Shown here one piece after another: positions 34,819-47,299 of a stretch of DNA of 64,000 bases. Where the stretch lies: NCBI RefSeq assembly GCF_947179515.1, contig NC_067474.1:87745824-87809823 (forward strand), in the 5' to 3' direction. How positions within the stretch are numbered: position 1 is the first letter of the stretch; every line of letters starts with the position of its first letter. This DNA is from Apodemus sylvaticus. Its lineage: Eukaryota > Chordata > Mammalia > Rodentia > Muridae. The position numbers and the translations under genes were made by a program. The notes below the pieces were generated by a model, which saw only the letters and a list, made by a program, of their open reading frames with translations, ran no database searches and had not been told where the DNA came from.

Positions 34819-37674
34819 CTGCACCAGTTAAAGAAGGGGAGAAACACCTTTGATCACCTTTGATTGTTTTTGTGTGTTTGAACTTGGTTCTTTTTGTTTT
34901 GAAAATTGTTCCCATGACCTGAAATTTAATTTTTATCTGGAAAGAATTTGGAACCCAGAGAACATCAGCCAATCAAATCATTCTGTACTGAAGAACATAT
35001 TGGCAGATATTCTCAGGCTGCAGTCCAGTATCTCCAGTGATGACTGGCACTTATTTACTCTCCTCCAATGATGTTAGATCCAACTACAGCAATGTTTTGC
35101 CAGTTGTTTTTCTCAGGCCCACTAGAATGCCTCTGTTCACCAACTAAGAATTCTTTGACTTACTGTCTTTCGTTGCCTGTTTCTTCAGTGTGTTTTCATT
35201 CTTTTTTCCCATATTTCAGCTAACATTGTAAAACATGAACATTTTATGCAAGGAATCAAAAAGGATGCTTTTGTTAACATAAGATGGTAAACAATTTATG
35301 TGAGATATCCCTTTCTAATTTGTGTTTGTCTGTATAATTTTTTAAAATTCATGAGATTTCCATCAGTTTGGACTTAGAAATTAGTCAATGTATTCATATG
35401 TTTTAGAGGACAAAATACCAATGAACATGATTATGTATGTGACATAACAATTCAGCATTTGTGTTATGGGAGATAAATTAGAAAATCAACTTGCTTTAGT
35501 CTATTTTGGCATCTATAATAAAATTTTGTAGACTGAAAAAACTAAGAAATAATACATGTATATTGTTTGTATTTCCAGAGGCTGAGAATGCCAAGATTCA
35601 AGTGCTAGTGGATTCAATGTCTTCTGTATCTGGTCACAGATGATGCTACTATATGCTCGCATGTTAGAAAGGGCAAATGCTCTGTCCTCCAATGAAAAAT
35701 AAGCAAAAATTACAACATCTTGTTTTCTTCACTCTTTTGATATACAGCAGTCCCACCTGTGATTATGGAGTCCCTTTCTAAATGCTTGGTCAAAAGGGTT
35801 ACCTCTAGATGCAATTGCCTCAATGCTTAAATTACAGTGCCTAGGGAACAATATTAGAAACACTCACAAAAAATAGCTTATGTAACTGTGTAACCATTTA
35901 TTGTCAGAATGTATTTTTTAATTTTCAGGAATAATAGCATAAGAATCTTTGCTACTAATAAAAGTCAAAGCTTGTTGCAAAATGGTAATCACAATGAAAG
36001 TAAAAGTTTTCCTTAAAAAGAGTGTCTCCTAAACTGTGTTTACCACACAAATCATTTTGGAACAATGTTCCCAAATGTGCCAAATGTGTTTGAGAGATTA
36101 AACATATTACCGACATTGATAAATTCTTAAAGAAAGAATCCCATTTAAATATACATAAGGCAACACCAATGCTATTGTTTTTCTCCCAAACTATCTACAT
36201 TCATTCTCTTGTGATCACATACACTTAAAAGCATTCTGAATACAAATGACAAATAGTCACACACTAAATAAACTACAGTATTGTCTTCAGTGGAATCAAT
36301 GTAGGCATACAGGTAAGGCTGCCTTCCACACACATATGCATTTAAAGGAAATTTAAAGGAAATATTTAGAATGCTGGATATATTCTTTTAACTTTGAGAA
36401 TAGAATATTTTTGCAATGTTGAATGTGTTGTATAAATACTTGCCTTTGGAAGATAACAAATTAGAAGATACAAGAAGAAAATGTACCTTTACTATATGTC
36501 ACTTTGTGTTAAAAAAATAACTTTATTGGTATTAACTAACATGCATAAGTTAACTGTCAAAATAAAATATACCAATAAAATGTAAAAAAGAAACTGAACA
36601 CATGTACTTGTATGGTCTATTCACTGACATGACAGATTTCAAAATCTACCAAAGTGCATTGGGTCCGTTTAGTTGTGCAAACTGTACATAGTGTATGAGA
36701 ATCTGTTGCTTCAATCTTTATCACCAAAAGTTAAAATTAAAAACTTATGCTTCCAATGATCTTTCATTTTATTGAAAATATAAATACATGCATATTAAAA
36801 TTGTAATATATATAAGAAATAGGCTAATATTCTCACAAATATTTATAAAATAAAAAGTCAACTCATAGGTTTTTACTTTTGTGTTTTGTGTATTTGTGTG
36901 TGCATGTGTGTGAGTGTGTGTGTATATGTGTGTAAAATTATGAGCATGAATTAGTCATTGTAAATTTGTGAGTTTGCCATGATTTGTCTTGATCTATATG
37001 AATCTGGCGCTTGAAATTCAGTGAATCACCACCACCCTTCCATGTGATCTGATTATAAGAAAATGTTGTTGAATATACTAGCAAACTACCTTTGTTCTCT
37101 ATAGAGCTGGAAGTTTTCAGCAAAGGACTGGTATACCAGCATAATCAGAACAAAGTGAATCTGTTGGAAGCATTTTATTAAGCACTGAAAATGTTTTTTA
37201 CATCCCATTTTCTCGGTGGAAGTAAATAAAGTATTGGTTTTTTAATACTTTCTAAAATGAGAAATGTTTAGCACTAAGTAGGAAAGAGATTAGGATACTG
37301 TTCATCCTAGACATCTGACTATAATAATCCCCTCCTTTTCTGTGGACCTGCTCCATCCAAAGGGAAACCTCATGTAAGCTCCCAATAGCCAAATTATCAC
37401 TGAAACATTCAGTTAAGATCTCTTACTTTGGTGGCAGTGACAAAGAAATTCAGTAGGAAGCAAATGGCATTTGGCTTTCAGGTACCTGATCTTTTTGGCT
37501 GGTAGATGTTGTTTTTACTGGAAGCCAATAAGGTCTTTTACTGGAAGCAATAAAGGTCAGCTTGCCCAGATAAGTATAATTAATGAAAACAGTGGCTCTG
37601 TTTGAACTCCTAGAAATGACTGGGAACTTCAAGATGTCTTTTATTGCTCATATTTTCACCTCTCATGAGGGATG

Positions 37675-37676
<2 letters not shown>

Positions 37677-37721
<45 letters not shown>

Positions 37722-37745
37722 GTGTGTGTGGGGGGGGGGAGGGGG
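37677..37745. repeat. (TC)n, (TG)n and G-run
   Basis: About 20 TC units, a short TG run, then G10 and GA-interrupted G-runs. Strongly strand-asymmetric; the G-run part could form a quadruplex. Confidence 0.95.
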
Positions 37746-38115
37746 TGTGGTTGGGTGGGTGGTATAGCACTGCATCTGTCCACAACATTTTCCATTCACT
37801 GTCAATGTAACTATTATTTAATTGTTAATTTATTCTAGTCTACATGTATTCAAACCTAATGAAATAATAGAATATTCAAAAGGTCTGAAGAGCTCATCTT
37901 TCTGATGGACAGTTACATGTTCATTATAATTTGAGGTAATTGACTACAGCTTATACAGTTAGAGGATGAAAAAAAAAAAAGGTTAAGTTTATAATTCAGC
38001 ATTACACACTCATTACCAAACAAAGCAAATTCTAATGTTTTATCTCAATGATGGGACTCAATAAATAATGACTATATTATTTTGTTTTCCATTTGTAAAA
38101 TATTTTGGGTTTTGT

Positions 38116-38325
38116 AAAGCACAGATAATATAGTTCAGTGGAAACAGCACTAGATGGGTGGCATAAAGATATATTTCATTCAGGTTCTGCCATGTGGTCG
38201 TTGACTGACCCTGGGTAATAATTGGATTTTCTTGGTTTCCTTATTTTTATGACCCAAGAGAGTTGGGATAGATTATACCTGAAGTTTGTTCCAGCTACAA
38301 AAGTCCAAGATTCTAATTAAAATTA
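38116..38325 (+). mobile_element. MIR-family (ancient tRNA-derived) SINE
   Basis: CAGTGGAAACAGCACTAGATGG, then CAGGTTCTGCCATGTGGTCG, TGACCCTGGGTAATAA, CTTGGTTTCCTTATTTTTATGA, and a tail GTTGGGATAG...TTCCAGCTACAAAAGTCCAAGATTCTAA. The order (A box, CTGCCA, TGACCNTGGG, TTTCCT, TTCCAGCTC-AAAA-GATTCTA) matches mammalian MIR/CORE-SINEs. It is diverged, as expected for an element older than rodents. Confidence 0.65.
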
Positions 38326-40974
38326 ACCAGGAAGGTCTTTGAATCATCAATGACATGGTGTCTGAGATGCTTATTTCAAAGTTGCTACATCTGAAAAGTG
38401 CATCTATTCTTTATTCTGTTTTGATCTTAGTGTTAAAATTTAGATCTAGTGAATATTTAAGAAGCTAACATTACAAGCTTTCATTATTTAAATGATGGGG
38501 AACACACACAAACACACATATACACCCACGCATTATTTCTTTTAAATAATGCTCTGTTAGTTTCATTCTAATCTTGTTCCTTAAATGCATTATTCTGAGA
38601 TCTCCAAGGCTCGCCTGTTTCTATGCATATCTGTAGTTACACTTGTGAAAGTAGATCCTGAGACATTAAGAGATTAGTCAAGAGAATTCTTGGATAACAC
38701 CTACAATGGGGTAAAGGAAGCTAGGCTTGAAACCCCGGAGAACCAGCTTTGCTTCCAATAACGAGGCTGCCACAGATTTTAACGTTTGAAATTCAAGCTC
38801 AAGTTTATTGATGTTTAAAAGCAATGGTGCCTAGCACTTTCCAAATATTCCTTCAAAAAGCATACCCAGTTCTTTTACTTCACCCATTATCCTGAGTGCT
38901 TTGGACCTGTAAGAGTTGGTCATAAGCTTGACAGAAACAAAGAAATCTTACATTTCCCTTGCTGATAGGTAAACTGTACTTGGGAATATGAGAGTGTTCA
39001 TGTTTCCTCCAAGGCTCATATTGTTAATATGAGTCAGTAATAGCCAGGTACTTAAGTTATGCTAAGAATGATTGTTTTTAAATCTAAACCATTCACATAA
39101 AATAAGCTGCTTTTAATCACAGGAGGAATAGTGTCAGAAACAAAATTCAATTTGTCAACCTAGAAAGTGGAGATTCATGTAAAGTTTCTGAGTAGAGAGT
39201 AAATGTGGTTCAGTTAATGAAATATTGTACATAGTTATGGGTTTCAGAGAGCCAGACATCTTGGTAGAGGATTTAACTGGATGATGTCCTTTATAAGTCA
39301 TTTTACTGGAGGATTAACTGCATACTATCCTTTTTAACAGTGCCTTGGCCAGTTTTACAGTTTTACTGACCCAGACACATTAATTGATAGTGCCATGCAA
39401 GTGAGTACACACCTCAAAAGTCATCACCTCAGCAATGCTCTCTCAATGAAGATGGGCAGCATTCTTGTGATATCTATATATTTAAAATCATCTAGGAAAA
39501 GAAAACAATATAGATTTCGGTATGGTGTCATTAAGAAGCCATATGACAACTACTAATATGAGCACAAATTGAAAGGAAAAGAACTAATAACGGAAACCCC
39601 AGTCACTCCTTTGTTTTTGTTAATATAGTCTTACCTTTGAAACTTCCTGATCTATGGCAGGCAGTTTCAGAGACTTTATGAACAAATTTTCACAGTAAAT
39701 ACCTTATCCTTTCTGCCTCTCTACTTGAGGGATTTCTGATCACATGGGATCCATCTTTGCCACAAGCCAGAATGATTCAGAAATATCAAGAAATTATTCT
39801 GTCCAAGGGGAAGTCTTTAGAAGAGGCAACATGGGTGTCTGAGATTAAAATGTTGAAGCTTCCTTTCCTTGTACCATCCTTGCTATGGGCACTGCACACG
39901 GTGTCTCAGAAGATGCCTAGCAAGTTAGAGCATCAATCATCTATGATAATGACGTGGCCACTATTATAACCTTTCTCAACTTTTCTCCTTTTGACAGTAA
40001 CACAATTTAATACAAAGAGTGAATGATTTCTTTAGTAGAAGTATTTTCTGCACAAGTTTTGATTTATGCTAACATGCTATTTGTTTTCTTAAACTTTAAA
40101 TTTTTATTTTGGTTTTTGATAATCTGGCATCTGGACCCTTTTCCCCCCTCACTTATCTGCTTCCCAAGTCACTACTCAAACCAGCTAGGTACAAGTCCTG
40201 TTTGGTGCTGAATTAAAATTAACAGAGACTTTTGCATGTCTGAATCAAAGCATTTAAATTTTTCATCCAGTAGTACTTCTCCTTTTTTCTTTCAAACAAA
40301 TTCCGATTTTTTTTCTGGTTATATCTATCCTAGCTTGTTCTGGTTAAGGAGAAGAAACAAAAATGTTTTGGGGCAAAGACAGATAAAAATATACTGACAG
40401 GAGTTCTTTATGGAGTATCTTTTATAATACTTCCTACTGAGAATATGAATCTAAAGGTTGGAACTCCAGCAGCCATCTTTGACATAATGCTAATTTCAGG
40501 TTTGACTGAGTCTCCAATGATTCTACACTCATTGCAGTAGCTCCAAACTGAAAAAGGAACTGCAAATTACTTTGTACTTTTGAGATTATTTCTAGCTTCC
40601 GCAGTTAGTTCCTAACTTATAAAGTAGCTGTGATAATAGAGATTCCGTTTCTACATTGTGGATAGCCAACAACCTTCATCTCATTTTTAACTTCTCTGAA
40701 GACCTTTTTCAGAAGCTCCTATTTGAAGTGATGTTCATTGTCATTTCTTTAAGTTTCCCATCCTCTTAATTGTATATATATTTAATTAAGTCAAACTTGA
40801 ACTCTATTGTGTCACTAACAAAATGTCCCTTCATATATTCCTTGCATAAAATTAGCAAGTATAAAATTATATTAACCATTATACTTATTTAATGAGAAAA
40901 TAAAGACAAGAAAACTGGATTCAAGTTATTGGTTACCAGAAAATGACTTTTTTTTTTTTGTTGATATTTTAGAG
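38326..40974. other. Unique-looking intergenic DNA
   Basis: No gene or young repeat recognised. ORFs at 39757-39969 and 40023-40211 lack family motifs and neighbours and are treated as chance. Confidence 0.5.
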
Positions 40975-41335
40975 GACGTTATGGCTAATCTTCCTTGTCA
41001 ACTTGAAACATCTTGGAAGAGGAAATCTTACTTGAAGAATTACCTCTATCAGACTGAGCACATCAATGGTCATATCTATCAGGTATTGTCTAAATCATTA
41101 ACTAATATAAAAGAGTCCAGTACACTGTGTGCTGTGTCATCCCTAGCAAGGGTATCTAGGTTATATGAAAGGTAGCTAAGCAATCTAGTAAAAAGCATTC
41201 CTCTGCTTCAATTCCTACCTCCAGGATCCTGTCTTGAATTACTAACTTGGCTTTCTTCAATGCTTAACTATAACCTGTAAGATAAGTAAATTCTTTCTTC
41301 CTCAGTTTATTACAGCAGAAGAAGGCATCATAAAA
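40975..41335 (+). repeat. Dispersed rodent/mammalian repeat copy
   Basis: CTTCCTTGTCAACTTGAAACATC at the start and CTATAACCTGTAAGATAAGTAAATTCTTTCTTCCTCAGTTTATTACAGCAG at the end match a common dispersed repeat (the TTGTCAACTTGA and GTAAG-TAAATAAAC-TTTC terminal pattern). Family name not assigned. The short ORF at 40981-41175 lies inside it and is not a gene. Confidence 0.45.
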
Positions 41336-41374
41336 TATAAGATTAGTTAAAAAAAACTGTTTTCTTCTGTATTA

Positions 41375-41640
41375 CTTGGTTGCTGCTGTGATAAAATGCT
41401 GTCTGTAAGAACAGCTTTTAGGAGGATATAGGGAAATTTTATTCCAGTTTACACTTCTATGTCAGAGTTTATTATCGAAGGAAGTTAGAACAGGGACCTA
41501 GAGTCAGGAATATAAACAGAAGCATGGAATGTTGCTTACTGGCTTGCTTCCTCTGGCCAATGGATAAATAAGAGAAAGTGCAGAGGGAGAGAGAGGATGT
41601 GCTAGACAGTTTAAATTAATGATAAAGCATCTGACAGAAC
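41375..41640 (-). repeat. Dispersed rodent repeat copy, inverted
   Basis: TTGGTTGCTGCTGTGATAAAATGCTGTC, AGTTTACACTTCTATGTCAG, ATCGAAGGAAGTTAGAACAGG and TTGCTTACTGGCTTGCTTCC parallel the inverted copy at 46238 (TTTATTGAGCTTACACTTCC ... AAGGAAGTCAGGAC ... CTTACTGGCTTGCTTCC). Confidence 0.6.
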
Positions 41641-43249
41641 GTGCTAGTTATTGTATCAGTTTTAATGATTTAAAAGCAAACTTTACTAAATAAAATGATT
41701 TCTTTAAGGCATTTTTTCAATCTGAAAATATGTCTTATGTCTAAAATGACATTGCCCTGCAGTGAATTAAAATGAAGGCAGACCTTAATGGTTTTTTACA
41801 TTACCTGAACCGAAGTTGGTAGGATCTACTGTATCAAGTAGTCATGAATAGAAAGAAGTTGCCCAGGCAAAAGCAGTAGAAACTGCCTTTTACAGGTTTC
41901 TTACCAACCATATCCTACAAAACCAGCAGTTTAGCAGACTGTAGAGACCAGAGGCACCACCAGGCAGACTGAAAACCCCCATCACCACGCACCCTACCCC
42001 TAACTCCCACTTCTACCTTTATCTCTAGAAATCTGCTGAAGCCCAGGGATCCAAGAAAATACTTAGATATGACACATAGATCATCATATTTACAAGGTAA
42101 TTTCTATTTGTGAAAATAAGATTAACTTGGTATTTTAAGAAAATGTTTGATTTATTGACTTTAAATCTAGATAGATATTTTTATGTATTTCACTTCAAGA
42201 AACTCTTCCTTCTATTATACATCAGCTATTTACTTTGGGAAAATTATAATAATGATATAACATTGCCTTAGGCTACATATTTATGTTTCTAGGGAGAAGG
42301 GAGGGTGCTCTATTTCCTGTAGCTGTTTGAAGGGCTATCAGGAGTAGAAGTGCAGTATGTGTGGTGGGAGCTTTAGATTTTTCTTCAGGGTTTCTGTATC
42401 TGTGGTAAAGAATTTTTTCTTTCCCTTTTTCTAGATTTTAAAAATAGCTTTGAAGAGATGGAAAATTTCTGTAGTGGCTGATAGCAAATACTGAAAGGCT
42501 CATTTGCATATAGATGTTTCAGTTTGCAACTGCATATTCCCTTGAGAGAGGCCTTGTTTAAATGGACAGGCAGGCTGGCATGGGGCTGTCCAACTCCTAA
42601 TGAAAAGTAAATTGAAAGTTGGGAAACGTTTGCCTCGGAGGTGACCAGCCTCTTTTTAGTATCAGTTTAAATCTGAAAGACATAGGGAGGCCTGTGCCAT
42701 GTTTCCCCTACTCTCAAAAAGCTTTGAAACAGAGAAGAGGGGAAATAGAAAGAAGATAAATAATTAGGTAGAAAAGGTATTTCCCATGTGCATTTTCTCT
42801 TAGATTCCTGCCTGAGGGGTAAAGAATATGGGGAGACAGAAAAGAGAAAAAAATGCCTGCAAAAGTTCTGGCTTTGTGAGAGCAAGCAGATAGAATGGTT
42901 CTTCCAGACAGGTTGCTGAGCCAAGCCTTTGAGACAACTGGTAATCCATTTACAGAATACAGACTTTTCAGATTGAATGTTCCTCTGAACTTGACTATGG
43001 GCTAAGAAGATAAGGGTAATTCTCCAAACAAGATAATGTGCAAAGAAAAGAGATTAGAGAAAGGTCAACAGATTAGCTGGGGGAGATGAGAAGTCCGACA
43101 AAACTAAGGGAAAAGGTTAGAAACTGATACTGAGCAAGAAAGATAAAGCAAGTTAGCAAGAATAAAAAGGAACACAAGAAGAAAATAGAATTAGAATCAG
43201 GAAAATTAGCCACATGATGAGAATGGAATATCAAGATAATTAATAATAC
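41641..43249. other. Unique-looking intergenic DNA
   Basis: No gene or repeat recognised. The minus-strand ORF at 42667-42924 has no motif. Confidence 0.5.
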
Positions 43250-43256
43250 AACTGAA

Positions 43257-43425
43257 GCGCCAGGTGTTGGTGGTGCACACCTTTAGTTCCAGCACTTGGG
43301 AGGCGGAGGCAGGCAGATTTCTGAGTTTGACGCCAGCCTGGACTACAGAGTGAGTTCCAGGACAGTCAGGGCTACACAGAGAAACTGTGTCTCAAAACAA
43401 AACAAACAAACAAACAAACAAACAA
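43257..43425 (+). mobile_element. B1 SINE, full length
   Basis: CCAGGTGTTGGTGGTGCACACC, GCACTTGGGAGGCGGAGGC, GAGTTTGACGCCAGCCTGG, ACAGAGTGAGTTCCAGGACAG and ACACAGAGAAACTGTGTCTC follow B1 end to end, with a CAAA-repeat tail (43396-43425). AACTGAA at 43250-43256 and 43426-43432 is a candidate short TSD. Confidence 0.95.
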
Positions 43426-43432
43426 AACTGAA

Positions 43433-43997
43433 CAATACTACTCAAGGAAACCAAAGAACTGGCAATGTTGGTGAAGAAAACAAAATTAAAATATCAAACT
43501 GGGTACCCTCCCAGCTCTTTTGTCTGAATTACATGACAACCTGTATTTTCTTTATTTTTACTTAGAAGAATTATTTCTTTGTTATTACCACAAGAATTTC
43601 TTTGATCAGACTTATTCTAAGTAGTTTTGATTAAGCATCTAGAATTGAAGATGATAATTCCATTCTTTAGCTTAAGCCTTTAAGATGTGAGCTATATAAT
43701 AACACACAGGAACACTATGTACTAATAATAGTTAGGTACACATTTGCAAACATACGGGAAATAGATCTTCCTTACAATGACACACATTATAAATATATCT
43801 TTATTGAATGCCTGCTGTCCTTTCTCAGGTTGATGTCTAAATTTTGTGCTCATTCTGATATGCTTTAACAAGATAATAAATGGCTAGATGAAAAAATAAA
43901 AAATAAGAAAAATGAAAACCTAGAAGTAAAAGGAAATAATAACCATGACCTATACTATCCTAATCATAAGTCAAACTTGGAACATAAAAGTATTCCT
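43433..43997. other. AT-rich spacer
   Basis: Nothing recognised. Confidence 0.45.
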
Positions 43998-45648
43998 TTT
44001 TTCATTAGATATTTAATTTATTTGCATTTCAAATGTTATCCCCTTTCCAGATTTACCCTTGGGAAACCCCCTTTCCCATGCCCATCCCCTGCTTCTATGA
44101 GGGTGCTAACCCACCCACTCACTCCCAGCTCCCAACTCTGGCATTCCCCAATGCTGGAGCATCAATCCTTCACAGGACCAAGTGTCTTTCCTCCCTCGAT
44201 GCATGACAAGGCCATCCTCTGCTACATATGAAGGTGGAGTTGTGGTGGGTCTCTTTCATTAGTGAATTGGTCCCTGGGAGCTTTGGGGTTCTGTTTGGTT
44301 GATATTGTTGTTCATCCTATGGGTTGCAAACCCCCTTCAGCTCATTCAGTCTTTCTCTAACTCCTCCTTTGGGGACCTGTACTCAGTTCAATGGTTGGCT
44401 GCAAGCATCTGCCTCTGTATTTGTCAAGTTCTGGCAGAGCCGCTTCGGAGACAGCTATATCAGGCAGGGTCCTGTTAGCAAGCACTTCTTAGCATCCACA
44501 ATAGTATCTGGATTTGGTATCTATGTGGGATGAGTTCCTCAGGCGGTGCAGTCTCTGAATGGTCTTTCCTTCAGTCTATGTTCCACATTTTTTTTCTCAG
44601 TATCTCCTCCTATGAGTATTTTGTTTCCCCTTCTAAGAAGGACCGAAGGATCCACATTATGGTCTTCCATGAAACTTCTAGAGTTTCATGTGGTCTGTGA
44701 ATTGTATCTTGGTTAATCCTGGCTTTTGGCTATCTTGCTGAAAGCAATCTACCAAAAAAAGTTCCAACTCAATTCTTCCTAGAGTTAGAAAGGGCAATTT
44801 GCAAATTCATTTGGAATTACAAAAAAACCAGGATAGCGAAAACTATTCTCAGCAATAAAAGAACTTTTGGGTGAATCACCATCCCTGACCCCAAACTGTA
44901 TTACAGAGCATTAAGATAAAAAAAATGTATTGTATATTGGTACAGAGACAGGAAGGAAGGAAGATCAATGGAACACAATTGAAAACCCAGAAATGAACCC
45001 ACATACCTATAGTCACTTGATCTTTGACAAAGGAGGTAAAACCATCCAGTGGGGAAAAAAAAACAGCATTTTCAACAAATGGTGCTGGTTCAACTGGGGG
45101 TCAACATATAGAAGAATGGGAATGGATCTATTCCTATCTCCTTGTACAAAGCTCAAGTACAAGTGGATCCAGGACCTCCAGGTAAAACCAAAAACTATGA
45201 AATTAATAGAAGAGAAAGTGAGGAAGAGCCTTGAATACATGAGCACAGGCAAAAAAATTTCTGAACAGAACACCAATGGCTTATGCTCTAAGATCAACAA
45301 TTGACAAATGGGATCTCATAAAACTGCAAAGCTTCTGTAAGGCAAAGGACACTGTCAATAGGACAAAAGAGCAACCCACAGATTAGAAAAAGATCTTTAC
45401 CAATTCTAAATCTGATAGAGGGCTGATATCCAATATATACAAAGAACTCAATAAGTTAGACTCCAGAGAACCAAATAACCCTATTACAAATGGGGTACAG
45501 ACCCAAAAAAAGAATTCTCAACTGGGGAAACTCAAATCACTCTGAAGCACCTAAAGAAATGCTCAACAGTCTTAGTAATCAGGGGAATGAAAATCAAAAC
45601 AACCTTGAGAATCCACCTCACACAAATCAAAATGGCTAAAATCAAAAC
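43998..45648 (-). mobile_element. LINE-1 copy G with inverted 5' segment
   Basis: 43998-44730 is a minus-strand L1 3' UTR of the longer, mouse-like type (TTTGCATTTCAAATGTTATCCC, GGAGACAGCTATATCAGGCAG, TTAGCATCCACAATAGT, TTCTAAGAAGGACCGAAG). At about 44730 it switches to plus-strand ORF2 (ATCTTGCTGAAAGCAATC, ORF 44930-45304), continuing to about 45645. This arrangement again fits twin priming. No TSD is evident: later sequence, possibly an LTR, adjoins the right end directly. Confidence 0.87.
44745..45645 (+). pseudogene. L1 copy G ORF2 fragment (inverted part)
   Basis: Thumb and C-terminal part of ORF2p: NPHTYSHLIFDKGGKTIQW, FNKWCWFNW, LSPCTKLKYKWIQDL, then after a frameshift near 45260 the GLCSKINN/IDKWDLIKL region and finally an EIQ-like end at CTAAAATCAAAAC. 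Multiple frame breaks. The remaining Cys-rich C terminus is absent. Confidence 0.85.
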
Positions 45649-46231
45649 TGTGGAGGCCCTGCTGCATCTGGGTGTAAGGGTTCTGGCAGAGGGGGAGGGC
45701 AGGGGAGCCACTTCTGCCATATCTATCTGCACGTCTGCTGCACTGCTGCTGTCTCTGCTACTATCTTGGTTACTGGCACTTCCCCAAGCCCAGTCAGGTC
45801 TGGGGCTGCCGAAGGCCGGCCACCTAGCCAGGGAGGATTATTGCGGGCCAGCAGCTGGTGTTTCAGGAGATAGGACCTCTTCCCAAGCTCTTGTGACAGA
45901 AACTCCCAGACAACAGAGTGATCCTTGGAAATCCTTTTATTAAACTATAGGATTCAGGATAGTATTTATATACAATTTGGGGATGCTCCGGGATTTGGGA
46001 GCAGGTACTTCTCATTGACTTGAATTGAGAGCTTGGGGAAACCTTATTTACATGTGGGGAAATCTTGGTGCTGCACCTACATGACTAACAGCCACAATCT
46101 CCCCTGTGGGGAGCTTGTGGGGGGCTGCAACTGTGGCAGGAGCCGAGGTCCAAAGGGTGGTGACTGAAGTCCTCCTGTGCCATGCAGGTGGAAGCTCTGC
46201 CCACAAGTTCTTAGGTGGAAGTCGCCCCACA
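45649..46231 (-). mobile_element. Possible solo LTR (unassigned)
   Basis: A 583-bp GC-richer block bounded by TGTGG and CCACA (short inverted termini with TG...CA ends). It contains TTTTATTAAACTATAG at 45938, a candidate polyadenylation region if read on the minus strand. It directly follows L1 copy G and is followed by another insertion at 46238. No coding sequence and no family match from memory. The alternative is a non-LTR repeat or unique DNA; the inverted termini could be coincidence. Confidence 0.3.
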
Positions 46232-46237
46232 CCAGGT

Positions 46238-46631
46238 GTCTTAGTCAGGGTTTCTATTTCTGCACAAACATCATGACCAAGAAGCAAGTTGGGGAGGAAA
46301 GGGTTTATTGAGCTTACACTTCCATGTTGCAGTTCATCACTAAAGGAAGTCAGGACTAGAACTCAAGCAGGTCAGGAAGCAGGAGCTGATGCAGAGGCCA
46401 TGAAGGGATGTTTCTTACTGGCTTGCTTCCCTGGCTTGCTCAGCTTGCTCTCTTATAGAACCCAAGAGCACCAGCCCAAAGGCGGAACCACCCACAAGGG
46501 GCCATCACCACTTGATCACTAATTGAGAAAATGCCCCACAGCTGGATCTCATGGAAGCACTTCCCCAACTGAAGCTCCTTTCTCTGTGATAACTCCAGCC
46601 TGTGTCAAGTTGACACACAAAACGAGCCAAT
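46238..46631 (-). mobile_element. Dispersed rodent repeat insertion with 9-bp TSD
   Basis: A clean insertion: ACACCAGGT at 46229-46237 and again at 46632-46640. The 394-bp body starts GTCTTAGTCAGGGTTTCTAT and contains ACATCATGACCAAGAAGC, GGGTTTATTGAGCTTACACT, GAAGTCAGGACTAGAACTC and GTGTCAAGTTGACACACAAAAC. It is a very common rodent sequence whose class I cannot state with certainty. If read as an LTR with TG...CA ends (46237-46634), the duplication would be 5 bp (CCAGG). Two ORFs inside it are not genes. Confidence 0.7.
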
Positions 46632-46689
46632 ACACCAGGTCTCCAGGGTTCAAAGTCCTTACTCTTCCTGAAACCAGGCTGCCTGTGCA

Positions 46690-46822
46690 CAGATGGCCTC
46701 CCTATAGTTATAGACTAACCCTCTAAACCTGTGAACAAGCTACCAATAAAATGTGTTCTCTTTCATGAGTTACCTTGGTCGTGATGTCTCTACAGCAGCA
46801 GTACAGTGACTAAGACACATGT
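46690..46822 (+). repeat. Dispersed rodent repeat, 3' terminal part
   Basis: CCAATAAAATGTGTTCTCTTTCATGAGTTACCTTGGTCGTGATGTCTCTACAGCAGCAGTACAGTGACTAAGACA is the reverse complement of the start of the neighbouring inverted family (CTTAG-CAGGGTTTCT...CATGACCAAG). Confidence 0.6.
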
Positions 46823-46955
46823 CAGATACTATATGAAGTATCACACTAAGTAGTATACACGTACCCTCTCATTTAGTCCTCACAACCAGTTTTAGAAGTT
46901 GTTACTCTGTGACAACTATGTGATATAATGAAGAAACTGTCAAATAACTGTCAAC
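46823..46955 (-). mobile_element. MIR SINE fragment
   Basis: TGTCAGATACTATATGAAGTATC, then CTCTCATTTAGTCCTCACAACCAG and GATATAATGAAGAAACTGTC match the reverse complement of the MIR 3' half (ACTCATTTAATCCTCACAAC ... GATGAGGAAACTG). Confidence 0.75.
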
Positions 46956-46974
46956 TTTCCATTGTTTCAACTAA

Positions 46975-47290
46975 ATACCTGGGAGGAATCAATTCAGAAA
47001 AGGAAGAATTATTTCAGCTCACAGCTTCTGAAATTTTAATACATAGTTACCCCGAGCCTTTTAAAATCTATGGTAGGAAGCTTGTGGTGAACTAAAACTG
47101 CTCACACCATGGGGGCCACAAAACAGAGATGGATAAAAAGCAGATGACGGGGTATGATATATACTCTCCAAAGACATTGGCCTGAGGCATTTACACAGAC
47201 ATGCTTTTGACAACTAGGACCTAGCTACTAATGTTTTACCACTTCCAAAAAGGCATGAATCCTTAATGATGTTCCAGCCTTCAAAATGAA
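46975..47290 (-). repeat. Probable decayed dispersed repeat
   Basis: GGAAGAATTATTTCAGCTCACAGCTTCTG ... CACTTCCAAAAAGGCATGAATC ... GTTCCAGCCTTCAAAATGAATTA has the layout of a common rodent repeat, strongly diverged. Confidence 0.4.
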
Positions 47291-47299
47291 TTATTTATT

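Larger units (their letters stand above)
34191..38115. other. L1-poor, AT-rich unique-looking DNA
   Basis: No young repeat and no credible coding sequence. It contains microsatellites (34777-34815, 37677-37745; imperfect TG near 36890-36930). A stretch near 34640-34730 (CTCATGATCTTCC...CTAAGGTAGATAA) could be a MIR trace. It is the start of the largest L1-free part of the window. Confidence 0.5.
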
